NCBI GenBank assembly: GCA_963995525.1
Contig: OZ023213.1
Location: 22,408,278 to 22,472,277, forward strand
Length of the DNA stretch: 64,000 bases
Source: Escarpia spicata
Lineage: Eukaryota; Annelida; Polychaeta; Sabellida; Siboglinidae
Direction: 5' to 3'
The notes under the pieces are model-generated. The model was not told the DNA's origin, ran no database searches, and saw nothing but the letters and a program-made list of their open reading frames with translations. Made by a program: the position numbers and the translations under genes. Of this stretch, positions 16,078 through 25,552 are shown piece by piece. The number at the start of each line of letters is the position of its first letter. The stretch's first letter is position 1.

Positions 16078-17387
16078 CAGTAGTCGTAGATGACGTTGCG
16101 ACTCTTGTCGATCTCCAGCACGGTCTCGAACTCGGCGTAGGCGATGACGTTCACAGTGGTCGTCAGCGCGTCGCGGAAATGAATCTCGATGCGCAGGTTG
16201 CCCTTTTGTACCAGATGGAAGCAGCAGTCGTCGCATGCATCGGGGATGCGGTCCAAGCCGAAGAAGGTGTAGTCGTGTCGGAAGTCGGCGCGAGACAAAC
16301 CGTTGCCTTCGTTCTGCCACACCTTACCCGTCGAGGTGAACAGGTTGTGGTAGCACCTGACAAAGAGGTCGTCGTTGAAGTTGGGCTGGAAAGGTTTGGA
16401 GGGTATCTGTCGTCCGTCGACGTACACGGCGAGGAAGTTGATGTGGTTGTTTTTTGCGTGAAAGGGATTTCTGGCGTACCTTCCGTTGTAGGCGTCGTTA
16501 TCGATGCAGCACAGCACGAGACGTTTCGGAAGAGCGCCAAGAACGAGATTATCGTGCGTGTGCGAGCGGGTACCTGTGGGAATTGAGTAGACCTTGCAGG
16601 CGACGGGTCGCATCGGATACTTGGCGGTGGTTTTTTCGAGGGCTTTGATGTGAGCCATCTGCACGCCCGGATTCAGGGTGGCCTTCTTGACGAACAGTGT
16701 AGCGCTGACGATCTTTATCTTGTAGCGGGGTTGGCGCCGCCGGCCATGAGCGCGAACGAATCCTTGCTGCGTACCAGACGTATCTTGACCTCGACGCCGT
16801 TGATGAGGAATTTATCCTGTAGGAACAGGTCCATGTGGAGAGGACCCATCATGTCGACCACGCGACTCTGTGCAATCATGTTGCGTTTGGTGACGAACCA
16901 CGCGTTGGCTGCATCGCCGGCATCTAATTCGACGTCTTCCATACGATTGGCCGTGTCCTTGTGCCACATCTGACTCGTCCGTTGCGTCCCATTGGCATCG
17001 TCGCCGTAACTGAGTAGCGTCTCTATGTAGGCGCGGTACGGGTACTTGTTGGTCGAGGGAGTCACGAGCGTTCCGTTCAGGTAGACATCGACCTGACTGA
17101 ACAGCGAATGGAGCCAGTTATTCACGGGACCGACGGGATCGTTGGCGGCGTGGTCGGCTCCGTCGCGTCACCTTCGCCTGAACGTGTAGCATCGTGCTGG
17201 CGAGATCCAGGTAATCGTCTCCCGATCCGGCTATGACGAATTCGATCGGTCCGCCCGAGTCGAGCGAGGACATCGGTTGGTGTTGTACCGTGTGACTATC
17301 GATGATGCTGGTCTGAGTCGGAGGCACGGCGAAGAGATCGAGCTCGCTCTTGAGGCCCTCACACGGTAGTTTATGAATGAACGCCAT
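16077..17387 (-). pseudogene. MCP: Polinton major capsid protein (double jelly roll), frameshifted
   Basis: The start at 17,387 (MAFIHKLPCEG) is chosen because SELDLFAVPPTQTSI follows at the spacing seen in Polinton capsid proteins (the F54H12.2-like family). Next come GGPIEFVIAGSGDDYLDL, NNWLHSLFSQVDVYLNG, RTSQMWHKDTAN, KFLINGVEVKIRL, FHAKNNHINFLAVYVDGRQI, YTFFGLDRIPDACDD, and near the end FETVLEIDKSRNVIYDY. About 435 residues, normal for the family. One frameshift lies near 17,160 and another near 16,715, the latter in a C run. The usual stop is lost at 16,077-16,079, so the frame runs on to 15,975. It would form the trimeric hexon-like capsomers. Confidence 0.9.
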
Positions 17388-17788
17388 CCTCGAATAAATC
17401 GGACTCACGACGTGTCGTCGGCCTCTGCTTCCTCTTGCGTCTCGCAGCTGTACTGACTCGTTTCGTAGCGGGTGCGCGTCTTATACGCTTACGCGGTTGC
17501 ACGCCAGGGGGTCAAGAGGTCGCTCATCATGTCTCTACCGGCAGCGGTGATGCTAAGTTTGGCGGCCGTTCTGATGTTCTGACCCGACAGGACGTCGTCG
17601 GTTATGCGTGCGCCGGTCGACACCGCTCTCCTTCCCAACGCCACGGCACCTCTCTTGACGAGCGGCATGACGCTACGCAGTAGACCACCGAATAGATTTC
17701 CTAGTCCATGTCCTCGTTGGTATCGGGCACCCGCGAAATAGGGAAGCGCACCGCCCGCTTGACGAGTGTAGTAGTAGTTGTAATTCAT
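17371..17788 (-). pseudogene. PX-like basic virion protein of the Polinton
   Basis: Starts MNYNYYYTRQAGGALPYFAG and continues YQRGHGLGNLFGGLLRSVMP, LVKRGAVALGRRAVSTGA, the usual opening of the PX-like (adenovirus pX/pVI-related) protein of Polintons and adintoviruses. After LLTPW a frameshift in a run of five C near 17,500 breaks the frame. The second frame supplies an Arg/Lys-rich tail (RKRIRRAPATKR, ARRKRKQRP) ending at 17,371, so it overlaps the MCP start by 17 nt. The Gly-rich N-terminus followed by a basic tail suggests a DNA- or membrane-active core protein. Role inferred from relatives. Confidence 0.8.
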
Positions 17789-17792
17789 CCCT

Positions 17793-18595
17793 CTAGAACA
17801 GGGCCGTCCGTCGCCGTTGGAAATGAAGTGTCACCGTCAACTTGCCGACCTCGAAAGGCACGCGTCGTCCGGTGTCGTCTCTTATATCTATCTCAATCGT
17901 GCCAAACTCTTTGTAGAGCACGGGTACGTTGTAAGTCTTGTCAAAGGTCTTCGACACGATGTCGCCATGGCTACCGCTCAGCGGGACGATGCGCAGCAGT
18001 GGTACGAGGCTGTCACCGTCAACTCGCGGTTCCACGACATCCGTGTAGACGTAGAGCGATTCCAGCCCTGGTTCCATGTTGACTACGGTGTCGGCTTCCG
18101 TGGTATATACCTCGGGAGGCGTGGGATCCTTCGGGAGAGCCGACAGTGTATTGACACGAAAGCCGAGAACGGTGGTCAGCATAGCGCCGCGGAAGACGGT
18201 ATTCGGTAGCATGTACACCGTTATCTTATGCGTGATGGTACTGTAGCTCAGTTTCACCCGTCCCTCCCCCGCAACGCGACGTAGAGCGGCGTTAATGGCG
18301 AGGATTAGTGACCACGGATCTTTATAGTGTCCGGTCCCGATTCTGATATTCTTCGTGTGCATGGGCCACATGTTCCCCCCTCCTCTTCCACAGGTAGCGT
18401 TACAGCGAACCCCGCGTCGTCGTCTACGACTTTGTACCAACTGTGCGGGTACTGTATCTCCACCAGTCCACATTCACATCGCCCCGGTAGTAGGATACGT
18501 TGCGGTAGCGTCGTGACGTAGTGGATCAGCGTGTTATCGGGGTGCGTGCGCATAGAAGCATTGCTAGGCAACGTGACATAAAAATCACTCGTCAT
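17793..18595 (-). pseudogene. Polinton penton / minor capsid protein (single jelly roll), frameshifted
   Basis: The first frame (18,595-18,305) reads MTSDFYVTLPSNASMRTHPD, TLIHYVTTLPQRILLPG and VEIQYPHSWYKV. After a frameshift in a six-G run near 18,375 the second frame (to 17,793) gives NIRIGTGHYKDPWSLILAIN, VYTDVVEPRVDGDSLVPLLR, VPLSGSHGDIVSKTF, YKEFGTIEIDIRDDTG and VGKLTVTLHF. The VYTD..EP..VGD...PLLR and GK..VTLHF blocks are characteristic of Polinton minor capsid proteins, which form pentons at the vertices. The ATG overlaps the 3' end of the upstream membrane-protein gene by 11 nt. Only the frameshift is visible as damage. Confidence 0.88.
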
Positions 18596-18887
18596 GTTGT
18601 TTCAACGTCGGGCTGGGTAGCAGGTAACCCAACGAACTGCTCAACAGGGCCGTCCACAGAGTCGGATTCGCGTGGTATCCGAATGACAGATTGTAGATAC
18701 TGACCAAGATGACCGTGTACAAGACGACGACCTGACACAGAAACACGATCTCCTCTTTGGGACACGCGGTACCGAATATGTGCCACGGAGGCCTCTCTTT
18801 CTGTGGCGGCGCGTCGATTTCGTCGTCGTCGTCGTCGTCGTCTTCCTCGGTGCTAACGGTGACCTGTGATGTCGTCTCACCCGTCAT
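18585..18887 (-). CDS. Conserved Polinton acidic membrane protein (100 aa, intact frame)
   Basis: MTGETTSQVTVSTEE followed by a run of seven Asp (DNA cgt/tcg repeats at 18,820-18,842), then CPKEEIVFLCQVVVLYTVILVS and SIYNLSFG, LWTALLSSSLGYLLPSP. The two hydrophobic stretches predict two membrane helices. A protein with IVF.CQV.LIY...V.IYNL...LW..LLSS.LGYLLP.P sits just upstream of the penton gene in many Polintons; its function is not known. The frame is intact and ends inside the penton start. The acidic run is probably an expanded codon repeat. Confidence 0.75.
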   Translation of the reverse strand: MTGETTSQVTVSTEEDDDDDDDEIDAPPQKERPPWHIFGTACPKEEIVFLCQVVVLYTVILVSIYNLSFGYHANPTLWTALLSSSLGYLLPSPTLKQHDE

Positions 18888-18920
18888 GGGTGGGCGAATG
18901 AAATCATGTCGGACGCGTGA

Positions 18921-20010
18921 CTAGTCTTTATAGCCGACGAGGGCTTTGACATCGATCCAGCTGTTGAATTTCAAAGGGTATCCGAACCATTTAACCAACT
19001 CCTCCCGTCGCCTGCCCACCATGGGTCGCTGCAATATCGATTCCACACGGTACAGTTTATCGGTCGGAACCGTCACCTTCTGCAACTCCGGTTCGTAGAA
19101 GGTACCGTCCAGTGTTTCACCGAGATCGTCCGTCAGGCGATAGACGGGCGGATCGGCTGGATGGACCTCGTGTATGGTGAATATTTCCTCGGACCAATTC
19201 GCCGTGTACCCTTTATCGAAGCGTCGCTTGACCCTGCTGATACGCACGCGATCCGCCACGATCCATACTTGGGCACACCCTTACCGTGCTGACTACCGTA
19301 CAGGCGCTGCCACACCTCTTCCTGATTCAACGCGTTCACTTGCGACGGAGCCATACTGATGCTGCGGTAAGGGGTGTCGTTGTACGAGCGTACCAGGTCC
19401 TGAAGGATATCCATGTATTGCCACGTCTCGTGTTTCGACAGGTATCGCCACATGCGCGTCTTAAACGTACGATTAAAACGTTCCACGATGCTCGCCTTGG
19501 TCTCCTCGTTGTAGATGGAGAAGTGTTGGATACCGTACTTGTCCCATACACCCCGAACGCCACGGTTCAGGTATTCCAGACCTCTATCGGTCTGCAACGT
19601 CAGCGGACGATCGTCGTTATCGATGAACAGTCCGTCCAGCGCCCTCGTCATCGACGTCGCCGACTTGGTCTTCAGCGGAACGCATCGGGCGACTTTCGAG
19701 CAGACGTCGATCACGGTGAGTAGGAACGTCGTACTGTCGTTGTCTCGTTTCAGACTGGACACGTCGACGAGATCGGCCTGCTACTGTTGATTCCGACCGC
19801 CGACGACCACGCGCCGCCGCCGGAAACGAACTCTCACCGGTTTGTGTAGGGTATAGGCGTTCTGTTCCGATAGCCATTGTTCGACGACCTTTCTCGGTAC
19901 ACGCTGTATGGGTCGGAAGGCGACGCGGCGCAACGACTTGATTCCCACGTAACTTCCCACCTTGGCGGGTGGTGATCATGTTGTACGGATGATATAATCG
20001 ATGGTAATCC
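18921..20010 (-). pseudogene. INT: Polinton RVE integrase with chromodomain-like C-terminus
   Basis: The N-terminal part (19,950-19,785) reads LRRVAFRPIQRVPRKVVEQW and LSEQNAYTLHKPVR. TAG at 19,781-19,783 interrupts it. The core (to about 19,265) has ADLVDVSSLKRDNDSTTFLL, TVIDVCSKVARCVPL, LTLQTDRGLEYLNRGV and SIVERFNRTFKTRMWRYL, so the catalytic D-D-E residues (ADLVD/VIDV, TDRG, E of VERFNR) are visible. After a frameshift near 19,265 come MADRVRISRVKRRFDKGY, WSEEIFTIHEVHP and a chromodomain-like end, LYRVESILQRP, ELVKWFGYPLKFNSWID. It catalyses strand transfer with 6-bp target duplications. This copy is inactive. Confidence 0.9.
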
Positions 20011-20019
20011 CGCACACGA

Positions 20020-20240
20020 TGTGAAGTCCGGCGTAAGCGACAGCGCTAAACAGATGACGTGTTAGACTGTCCCGTGGATCGCACATTATGCTGTCGATTC
20101 GGGACGATGCGCCTCCTTTATTAAAGACGCTCCCATGTCTTGCTGTCCGACGGAGGGGAGGTAGGGCGGCGGACGGGCTCATTCGTTCCCGCCGCCGTCG
20201 CACGAGGGGTGTCCACTGCGCTCTACCGAGCGATCGTGTG
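20020..20240. other. Spacer between integrase and the split Polinton gene
   Basis: GC-rich stretch between the last recognisable residues of the MALVDPRLL protein (about 20,250) and the integrase start. It may hold the degenerate 3' end of the former. No independent gene recognised. Confidence 0.4.
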
Positions 20241-20653
20241 GCCGCTGCCGCCACGGCACTCTTCCTTTGCCCATCCTGTTGAATGTGGAGTCTCCTGGCC
20301 TCGTTGCCCACCAACTCCAAGGGTCAGATTCATGTCGCCGAGTTGGCGCGCAAACACCTGCCATCCCGTCGGATCATCGAAAGTCTTGCGCTGGCGCAAC
20401 AGATCGTTCACGAGGTCCACTACGTTACTTCCGGGTACCGCTACTCCTTTGTGCACTTCACGCGACATCTCGTTTCAGACGTTCCATCAATCGTCTGGCT
20501 TTGGCCTACAGCGCCTTGGGAACGCTGTCGACGACTTCCGCTTCTATACCTCCCGCCGCCGCCGTGGTCACTGGGGACGTATCTTTGTTCACCGTCATCA
20601 AGCGCACCGGTTCGCGCGGGCGTCGATCGGCCAACGCGTTGTAGCGTTGCAAC
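20240..20653 (-). pseudogene. Conserved Polinton protein, C-terminal part, cut off by the insertion
   Basis: Directly left of the insertion the minus strand reads VLQRYNALADRRPREPVRL, then EAEVVDSVPKAL, a TAG, AKARRLMERLKRDVA. In a second frame come HKGVAVPGSNVVDLVNDLLR, QRKTFDDPTGWQVFARQLGD, and in a third ELVGNEARRLHIQQ. This is the C-terminal part of a conserved Polinton protein whose N-terminus (MALVDPRLL) sits at 29.9-30.07 kb. Relatives show the VPGSN..DLVND.LR.RK...P.GW..F...L and ELVGN blocks in the same order. Function unknown. One nonsense codon and two frameshifts add to the insertion. The exact end is uncertain. Confidence 0.75.
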
Positions 20654-20659
20654 ACTTAA
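20654..20659. other. Left target-site duplication (ACTTAA)
   Basis: ACTTAA here and ACTTGA at 29,920-29,925 match at five of six bases. Reading the gene through with one copy joins the two coding halves in frame. Six bases is the Polinton target length. Confidence 0.65.
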
Positions 20660-20722
20660 AGTAGTAATAGGCGTGGTGTACCGCCCAGGGTTGTCGCGCC
20701 CCGGAGGAAACCCCATGTTAAG
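20660..20722 (+). repeat. Left 63-bp terminal inverted repeat of the foldback
   Basis: Begins AGTAGTAATAGGCGTGG and ends CCCCATGTTAAG. It is identical base for base to the reverse complement of 29,857-29,919. Beyond it the left side continues into sequence absent from the right arm. Confidence 0.9.
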
Positions 20723-20735
20723 AGATAGGGATTTT

Positions 20736-20864
20736 CCCCCAAGACGCTCCAAACCCTTTCGCGCCAATTATGCAAATGAGGTCTTTGGAGCGTCTCGGGG
20801 GAAGTGCAATTGACCAATCACGAGCGAGCTGGGCATTGTGGGCGTGGTTAGTTATGCAAATGAG
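20736..20864. promoter_or_regulatory. Hairpin-flanked octamer / CCAAT cluster (promoter-like)
   Basis: Two copies of ttatgcaaatgag (20,768-20,780 and 20,852-20,864) contain the POU octamer ATGCAAAT. Between them lie gaccaatca (CCAAT box) and gggcgtgg (Sp1/KLF-like). The first octamer sits in the loop of an inverted repeat, agacgctccaaa at 20,742-20,753 and tttggagcgtct at 20,784-20,795, extended by C and G runs. This resembles histone or snRNA upstream control regions. Only present in the left arm. Activity is inferred. Confidence 0.4.
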
Positions 20865-20884
20865 CTTGGAAAAGTAGTTCCGAC

Positions 20885-21125
20885 CCCGGGTTAAAGTATA
20901 GGGAATTTTATCGCAAAGGTATCCGACCACTTTTCGAATTTTAACCCCATGTTAAAGCATAGGGATTTTTATCGCAAAGGTATCCGACCACTTTTCGAAT
21001 TTTAATCCCACGTTAAAGCATAGGACATTTTTATCGCAAAGGTATTTGACCACTTTTCGAATTTTTATCCTGGGTTAAAGCATAGGCCATTTTTATCGCA
21101 AAAGTACGCGACCACTTTTTTGAAT
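20885..21125. repeat. 61-62-bp tandem repeat, four copies
   Basis: The unit gttaaagcatagg, then tttttatcgcaaaggtat and gaccacttttcgaattttaa, repeats four times with increasing divergence. The gttaaagcatagg phrase also resembles the end of the 63-bp TIR (ccccatgttaag) and sequences at 21,725 and 21,962, which may have guided the deletion in the right arm. Confidence 0.88.
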
Positions 21126-21129
21126 AAAA

Positions 21130-21923
21130 TAACATACCGAACAGCATTTGAATATGCTACACACGAGACTGCTTGGCCCGGAGGCCGAGGCTCGCCAAGG
21201 GTCCGACCCGTTATTTGTTTGACTATGACACGTCGAAAATGTGGTGTTATAATAAGGCGTAATGTATAACAAAAGGATTATAAATTCAGCGGAGACCGTT
21301 TTGTCTGAAGTAATGTATACGAAATGTACATTACATATAGGACTATGTTATATCAGAGCCTATAGCCTCGTTTTTCGAACAGAGTGACCATTTTGGAATT
21401 AGCCCTTTGGTGTCTGTTACAAAAACCCGTACTCGAGACGTGTCTGGACACGTTTGTTTGTCGCAAGCACGCGCACCCTGTATGACGTCATGGTACGCGC
21501 TGTAATTTTGTACACGAAGTGAGTTGTTCAAGCAGATAGTGCTTTGGTTAGACCTTGTATTGAACTTGCGCGTATGTAATGTAATCCCTTCATGTGACGT
21601 CAACTAAATAAGTAATTGCGCATGCGCAATAGTGGTTATTCTTATATGTCGTAGGTTGTCGACCCTTTGATTAGGTGTAGGACACTCCTTTTAATATTTA
21701 CAACTTTAATATAGGTCCAAACCCGATAAAGCATAGCCATAGGCATAGGCATAGTCATAGAGGCTAAAGGCTATCTGACCTACAGCGCATAACCACGGAA
21801 AAACAACTTACAAACACTGACAAACAACTTTCAAACACTGATATTCAACTCAAAAACACTGACATACTATAGCGAGTGAAAAATTTCCCTGTTAACCGAT
21901 ATAAACTGATATTAAACAAGCCT
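21130..21923. other. Left-arm-only segment, no gene recognised
   Basis: Not matched in the right arm. Contains a cataggcataggcatag run near 21,735 and three aaaacactgac repeats near 21,800-21,865. Short ORFs show no domain. Confidence 0.5.
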
Positions 21924-22532
21924 CAAGGTTCTGTGTTGAAAAAACATCCGTGTATTTGTCCCGTGTTAAGGCATTGCCATAGGGGATTATACGAACTTAT
22001 CTGCTAAAACATTCAAACTACCAGCTATCTGTGTAATATTTTGGTCAAACTGGTTGTCATGTAACAGTATTCGTGATACGAAATTTGTACTTACCGAACT
22101 TTTTGAAGTTATTATAGCAGTTGATAGCCTGTACACAAACTGGTGTCAAACTGTTTTGAAGAGATATTCCTTGTTCGAGCCTCATCTACATGTATGTCTC
22201 ATCTGTGCCTAGAGACCAACAATACCGTTTCAGCATTTTATCACGCTGGTGTTCTTAACCTATATGTGTGTACGTATGTACGTATGTACGTATGTGTATA
22301 GTTGCGTTCAACATTACTATTAAATAAATAAACACGCTATGTGCGATGGACAATGGCGATTCGATCGTCTTGATATCAAAGATCATACAGCAATAAAAGA
22401 CGGCGCAGTGCTCGCTATCTATACTGTTCGAGGAAAGTGAAGCGTCATGATAGTGAAGCGTTATGTTAGAACAGTACAGACACACAATAACCTCCCAGAT
22501 AAGATGTACCAGTATTTATATAGTTTACCGTA

Positions 22533-22805
22533 TTAAGGGCCAAGTGTACAAATGTCCATTAGAACGTTTTTATCTTTTTTCGGTCTATAGTATTTAAATT
22601 CGTGCTTCTTCGTTAAAACCTGCCAAATTAGCTTCGGTCGTAAAACAAATAACCTGGCACGGGTAACCGAAAATGAACTCATAGATACATACACGTGGTA
22701 CGAAACACACAACACGCACATGAACTCAGACCAACTAGACGGTGAAAGACTGTTTGAGTGTTTTGTTAGACGCAGGTGTGAAGCTATCCGGCCTAGATAT
22801 GTCAC
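22533..22805 (-). CDS. 90-aa ORF of unknown function, left-arm copy
   Basis: MTYLGRIASHLRLTKHSNSL... with a nearly identical copy in the right arm (28,992-29,264, plus strand; Leu to Ile at one position). No recognised domain. Inverted-repeat homology alone would preserve it, so conservation between arms is weak evidence for coding. The only arguable ORF in the single-copy part of the arms. Confidence 0.15.
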   Translation of the reverse strand: MTYLGRIASHLRLTKHSNSLSPSSWSEFMCVLCVSYHVYVSMSSFSVTRARLFVLRPKLIWQVLTKKHEFKYYRPKKDKNVLMDICTLGP

Positions 22806-22831
22806 GAGACTACGGATGGGACATCAGAATA

Positions 22832-23535
22832 GACGTGTTATTGCGTCAAAGCCCTCCTTTTTTCAGGAAAATAGACGTGTTATCGCGTCAGTTCCTTTCC
22901 TTTTCAGGAAAATAGACGGGTTATCGCGTCAATTCCTTTCCTTTTCAGGAAATTAGACGTGTTATCGCGTGAGATTTGCTTCAAAACGAAGCAACGCAAA
23001 GCAAATAGCCGTGTTATCGCGTGAGATTTGCTTCAAAACGAAGCAACGCAAAGCAAATAGCCGTGTTATCGCGTGAGATTTGCTTCAAAACGAAGCAACG
23101 CAAAGCAAATAACCGTGTTATCGCGTGAGATTTGCTTCAAAACGAAGCAACGCAAAGCAAATAGCCGTGTTATCGCGTGAGATTTGCTTCAAAACGAAGC
23201 AACGCAAAGCAAATAGCCGTGTTATCGCATGAGATTTGCTTCAAAACGAAGCAACGCAAAGCAAATAGCCGTGTTATCGCATCAATTCCTTTCCTTTTCA
23301 GGAAAATAGACGTGTTATCGCATCAATTCCCTTCCTTTTCAGGAAAATAGACGTGTTATCGCGTGAGATCCCACCGTTTTCAGGAAAATAGACGTGTTAT
23401 TGCGTCAAATCTCTCCGTTTTCAGGAAAATAGACGTGTTATCGCGTCAAATCCCTCCGTTTTCAGGAAAATAGACGTGTTATCACGTGACATCTCACCGC
23501 TTTCAGGCAATTCGACGAGTTATCGCGTGACATCT
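22832..23535. repeat. Array of a GTGTTATCGCG motif with hairpins (left arm, outer block)
   Basis: The phrase atagacgtgttatcgcgt recurs every 34-60 bases. In six consecutive units it is linked to a perfect hairpin, TTGCTTC-aaaac-GAAGCAA, followed by cgcaaagcaaat. In others it is linked to tttccttttcaggaaa. More copies follow at 24,125-24,385 and 24,680-24,770. Regular spacing and strong core conservation against variable spacers suggest protein-binding sites or replication iterons. Confidence 0.85.
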
Positions 23536-23539
23536 CTAC

Positions 23540-24122
23540 CAAACACGAGACAAGAGACGAGACTATGACCGAGATGTATCACGAGACTTCGGATGACACG
23601 AGACAAGAGACGAGACTATGACCGAGATGTGTCACGAGACTTCGGATGACACGAGACAAGAGACGAGACTATGACCGAGATGTGTCACGAGACTTCGGAT
23701 GACACGAGACAAGAGACGAGACTATGGCCGAGACGTGTCACGAGACTTCGGATGACACATCACACGAGAGTACCGACGAGACAAGAGATGCCGCGAGACT
23801 ACGAATGACACATCACACGAGACTATGACCGAGATGTGTCACGAGACTTCGGATGACACGAGACAAGAGACGAGACTATGACCGAGATGTGTCATGAGAC
23901 TTCGGATGACACGAGACAAGAGACGAGACTATGACCGAGATATGTCACGAGACTTCGGATGACACGAGACAAGAGACGAGACTATGACCGAGATGTGTCA
24001 CGAGACTTCGGATGACACGAGACAAGAGACGAGACTATGACCGAGATGTGTCACGAGATTTCGGATGACACGAGACAAGAGACGAGACTATGACCGAGAT
24101 GTGTCACGAGACTTCGGATGAC
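23540..24122. repeat. 53-bp tandem repeat (left arm)
   Basis: Unit cacgagacttcggatgacac, gagacaagagacgagactat, gaccgagatgtgt. About ten copies, with one rearranged block near 23,745-23,825 that also exists in the right arm, so the array was already rearranged before the arms were copied. Confidence 0.92.
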
Positions 24123-24397
24123 GCAAAGCAAATAGACGTGTTATCGCGTGAGATTTGCTTCAAAACGAAGCAACGCAAAGCAAATAGACGTGTTATAGCG
24201 TGAGATTTGCTTAAAAACGAAGCAACGCAAAGCACATATACGTGTTATCGCGTGAGATTTGCTTCAAAACGAAGCAACGCAAAGCAATAGACGTGTTATC
24301 GCACCCCATCTCCTCCGTTTTCAGGAAAATAGACGTGTTATCGCGTCAAATCCCTTCTTTTTAAAGGAAAATAGACGTTATTGCGTGGGATTTGCTT

Positions 24398-24600
24398 CAA
24401 CACTCACTCACTCACTCACTCACTCACTCACCCTTTGTATATGTTCACTCACTCACTCACTCACCCTTCGTATCTGTTCACTCACTTACTCACTCACCCT
24501 TCGTGTCTGTTCACTCACTCACTCACTCACTCACTCACTCACTCACTCACTCACTCACTCACTCACCCTTCGTGTCTGTTCACTCACTCACGCACTCAGG
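24398..24600. repeat. (CACT)n arrays with cacccttcgt interruptions (left arm)
   Basis: CACT/TCAC runs separated by cacccttcgtgtctgttcac. The right arm has the same structure with longer runs (27,118-27,425). The Thr/His/Ser/Leu-rich ORFs are artefacts. Confidence 0.95.
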
Positions 24601-24774
24601 CCGTCCCTTCGTCGTTTTCTAACATTTTTTCTTTTCAGTATGTTACCGTGGTAACATTTTCGTAACTTTCTGACATTTCGACGGGTTATCGCGTGACATC
24701 TCACCTCTTTCTGACAACTCGACGGGTTATCGCGTTCAGCTCACCTCTTTCTGGCAATTCGACGTGTTATCGAA

Positions 24775-25507
24775 ACACTAAACTTAGCCGAACACGTGAC
24801 ACGAATTGAACACAGACCGACAAGTCGGGTAAACGAAACATTATAGTTTGACCAACACGCCGAACGAATTGAACTATAGACACGAGTTGTACAAACGAAA
24901 CACTAAACTTAGCCGAACACGTGACACGAATTGAACACAGACAGACAAGTCGGACAAACGAAACACTATAGTTTGACCAACACGCCGAACGAATCGAACT
25001 ATAGCCACGAGTTGTACAAACGAAACACTAACCTTAGCCAAACACGTGACACGAATTGAACACAGACCGACAAGTCGGACAAACGAAACACTATAGTTTG
25101 ACCAACATGCCGAACGAATCGAACTATAGACACGAGTTGTAAAACGAAACACTAAACTTAACCGAACACGTGACACGAATTGAACACAGACCGACAAGTC
25201 GGGTAAACGAAACACTATAGTTTGACCAACACGCTGAACGAATCGAACTATAGACACGAGTTGTACAAACGAAACACTAAACAGCCGAACACGTGACACG
25301 AATTGAACACAGACCGACAAGTTGGACAAACGAAACACTATAGTTTGACCAACACGCCGAACGAATTGAACTATAGACACGAGTTGTACAAACGAAACAC
25401 TAAACTTAACCGAACACGTGACACGAATTGAACACAGACCGACAAGTCGGACAAACGAAACACTATAGTTTGACAAACACGCCGAACGAATCGAACTATA
25501 GACACGA
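24775..25507. repeat. 125-bp tandem repeat, six copies (left arm)
   Basis: Each unit has two related halves, gccgaacacgtgacacgaat and gaccaacacgccgaacgaa, separated by cgaaacacta. The right arm has about eight copies (25,960-26,950). The 200-aa ORF across it is the repeat read in one frame. Confidence 0.92.
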
Positions 25508-25552
25508 GGTGACCATCACGAATCCCGACGCCACTCAACGGACACCAGTGTA

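Larger units (their letters stand above)
21924..25552 (+). repeat. Left foldback arm (homologous portion)
   Basis: Starts aaggttctgtgttg and ends caacggacaccag. The reverse complement of 25,918-29,856 has the same order of blocks: single-copy region with a 90-aa ORF, GTGTTATCGCG array, 53-bp array, CACT array, 125-bp array. Arms differ by scattered substitutions and array lengths, so they are not a recent assembly duplication. Confidence 0.9.

Noticed and set aside
20660..20700. hAT identity of the foldback, from cagggttg inside the terminal repeat
   Set aside because: The inverted repeat continues about 25 bp outside that phrase and the flanking duplication is 6, not 8 bp.
20140..20813. Plus-strand ORFs of 112-176 codons
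   Set aside because: Antisense shadows of the GC-rich Polinton gene on the minus strand.
21343..21603. 86-aa ORF on the minus strand
   Set aside because: No domain and no counterpart in the other arm; chance ORF.
24259..25476. ORFs of 76-200 codons in the foldback arms
   Set aside because: Derived from CACT and 125-bp arrays; mirrored in the other arm only because the DNA is mirrored.
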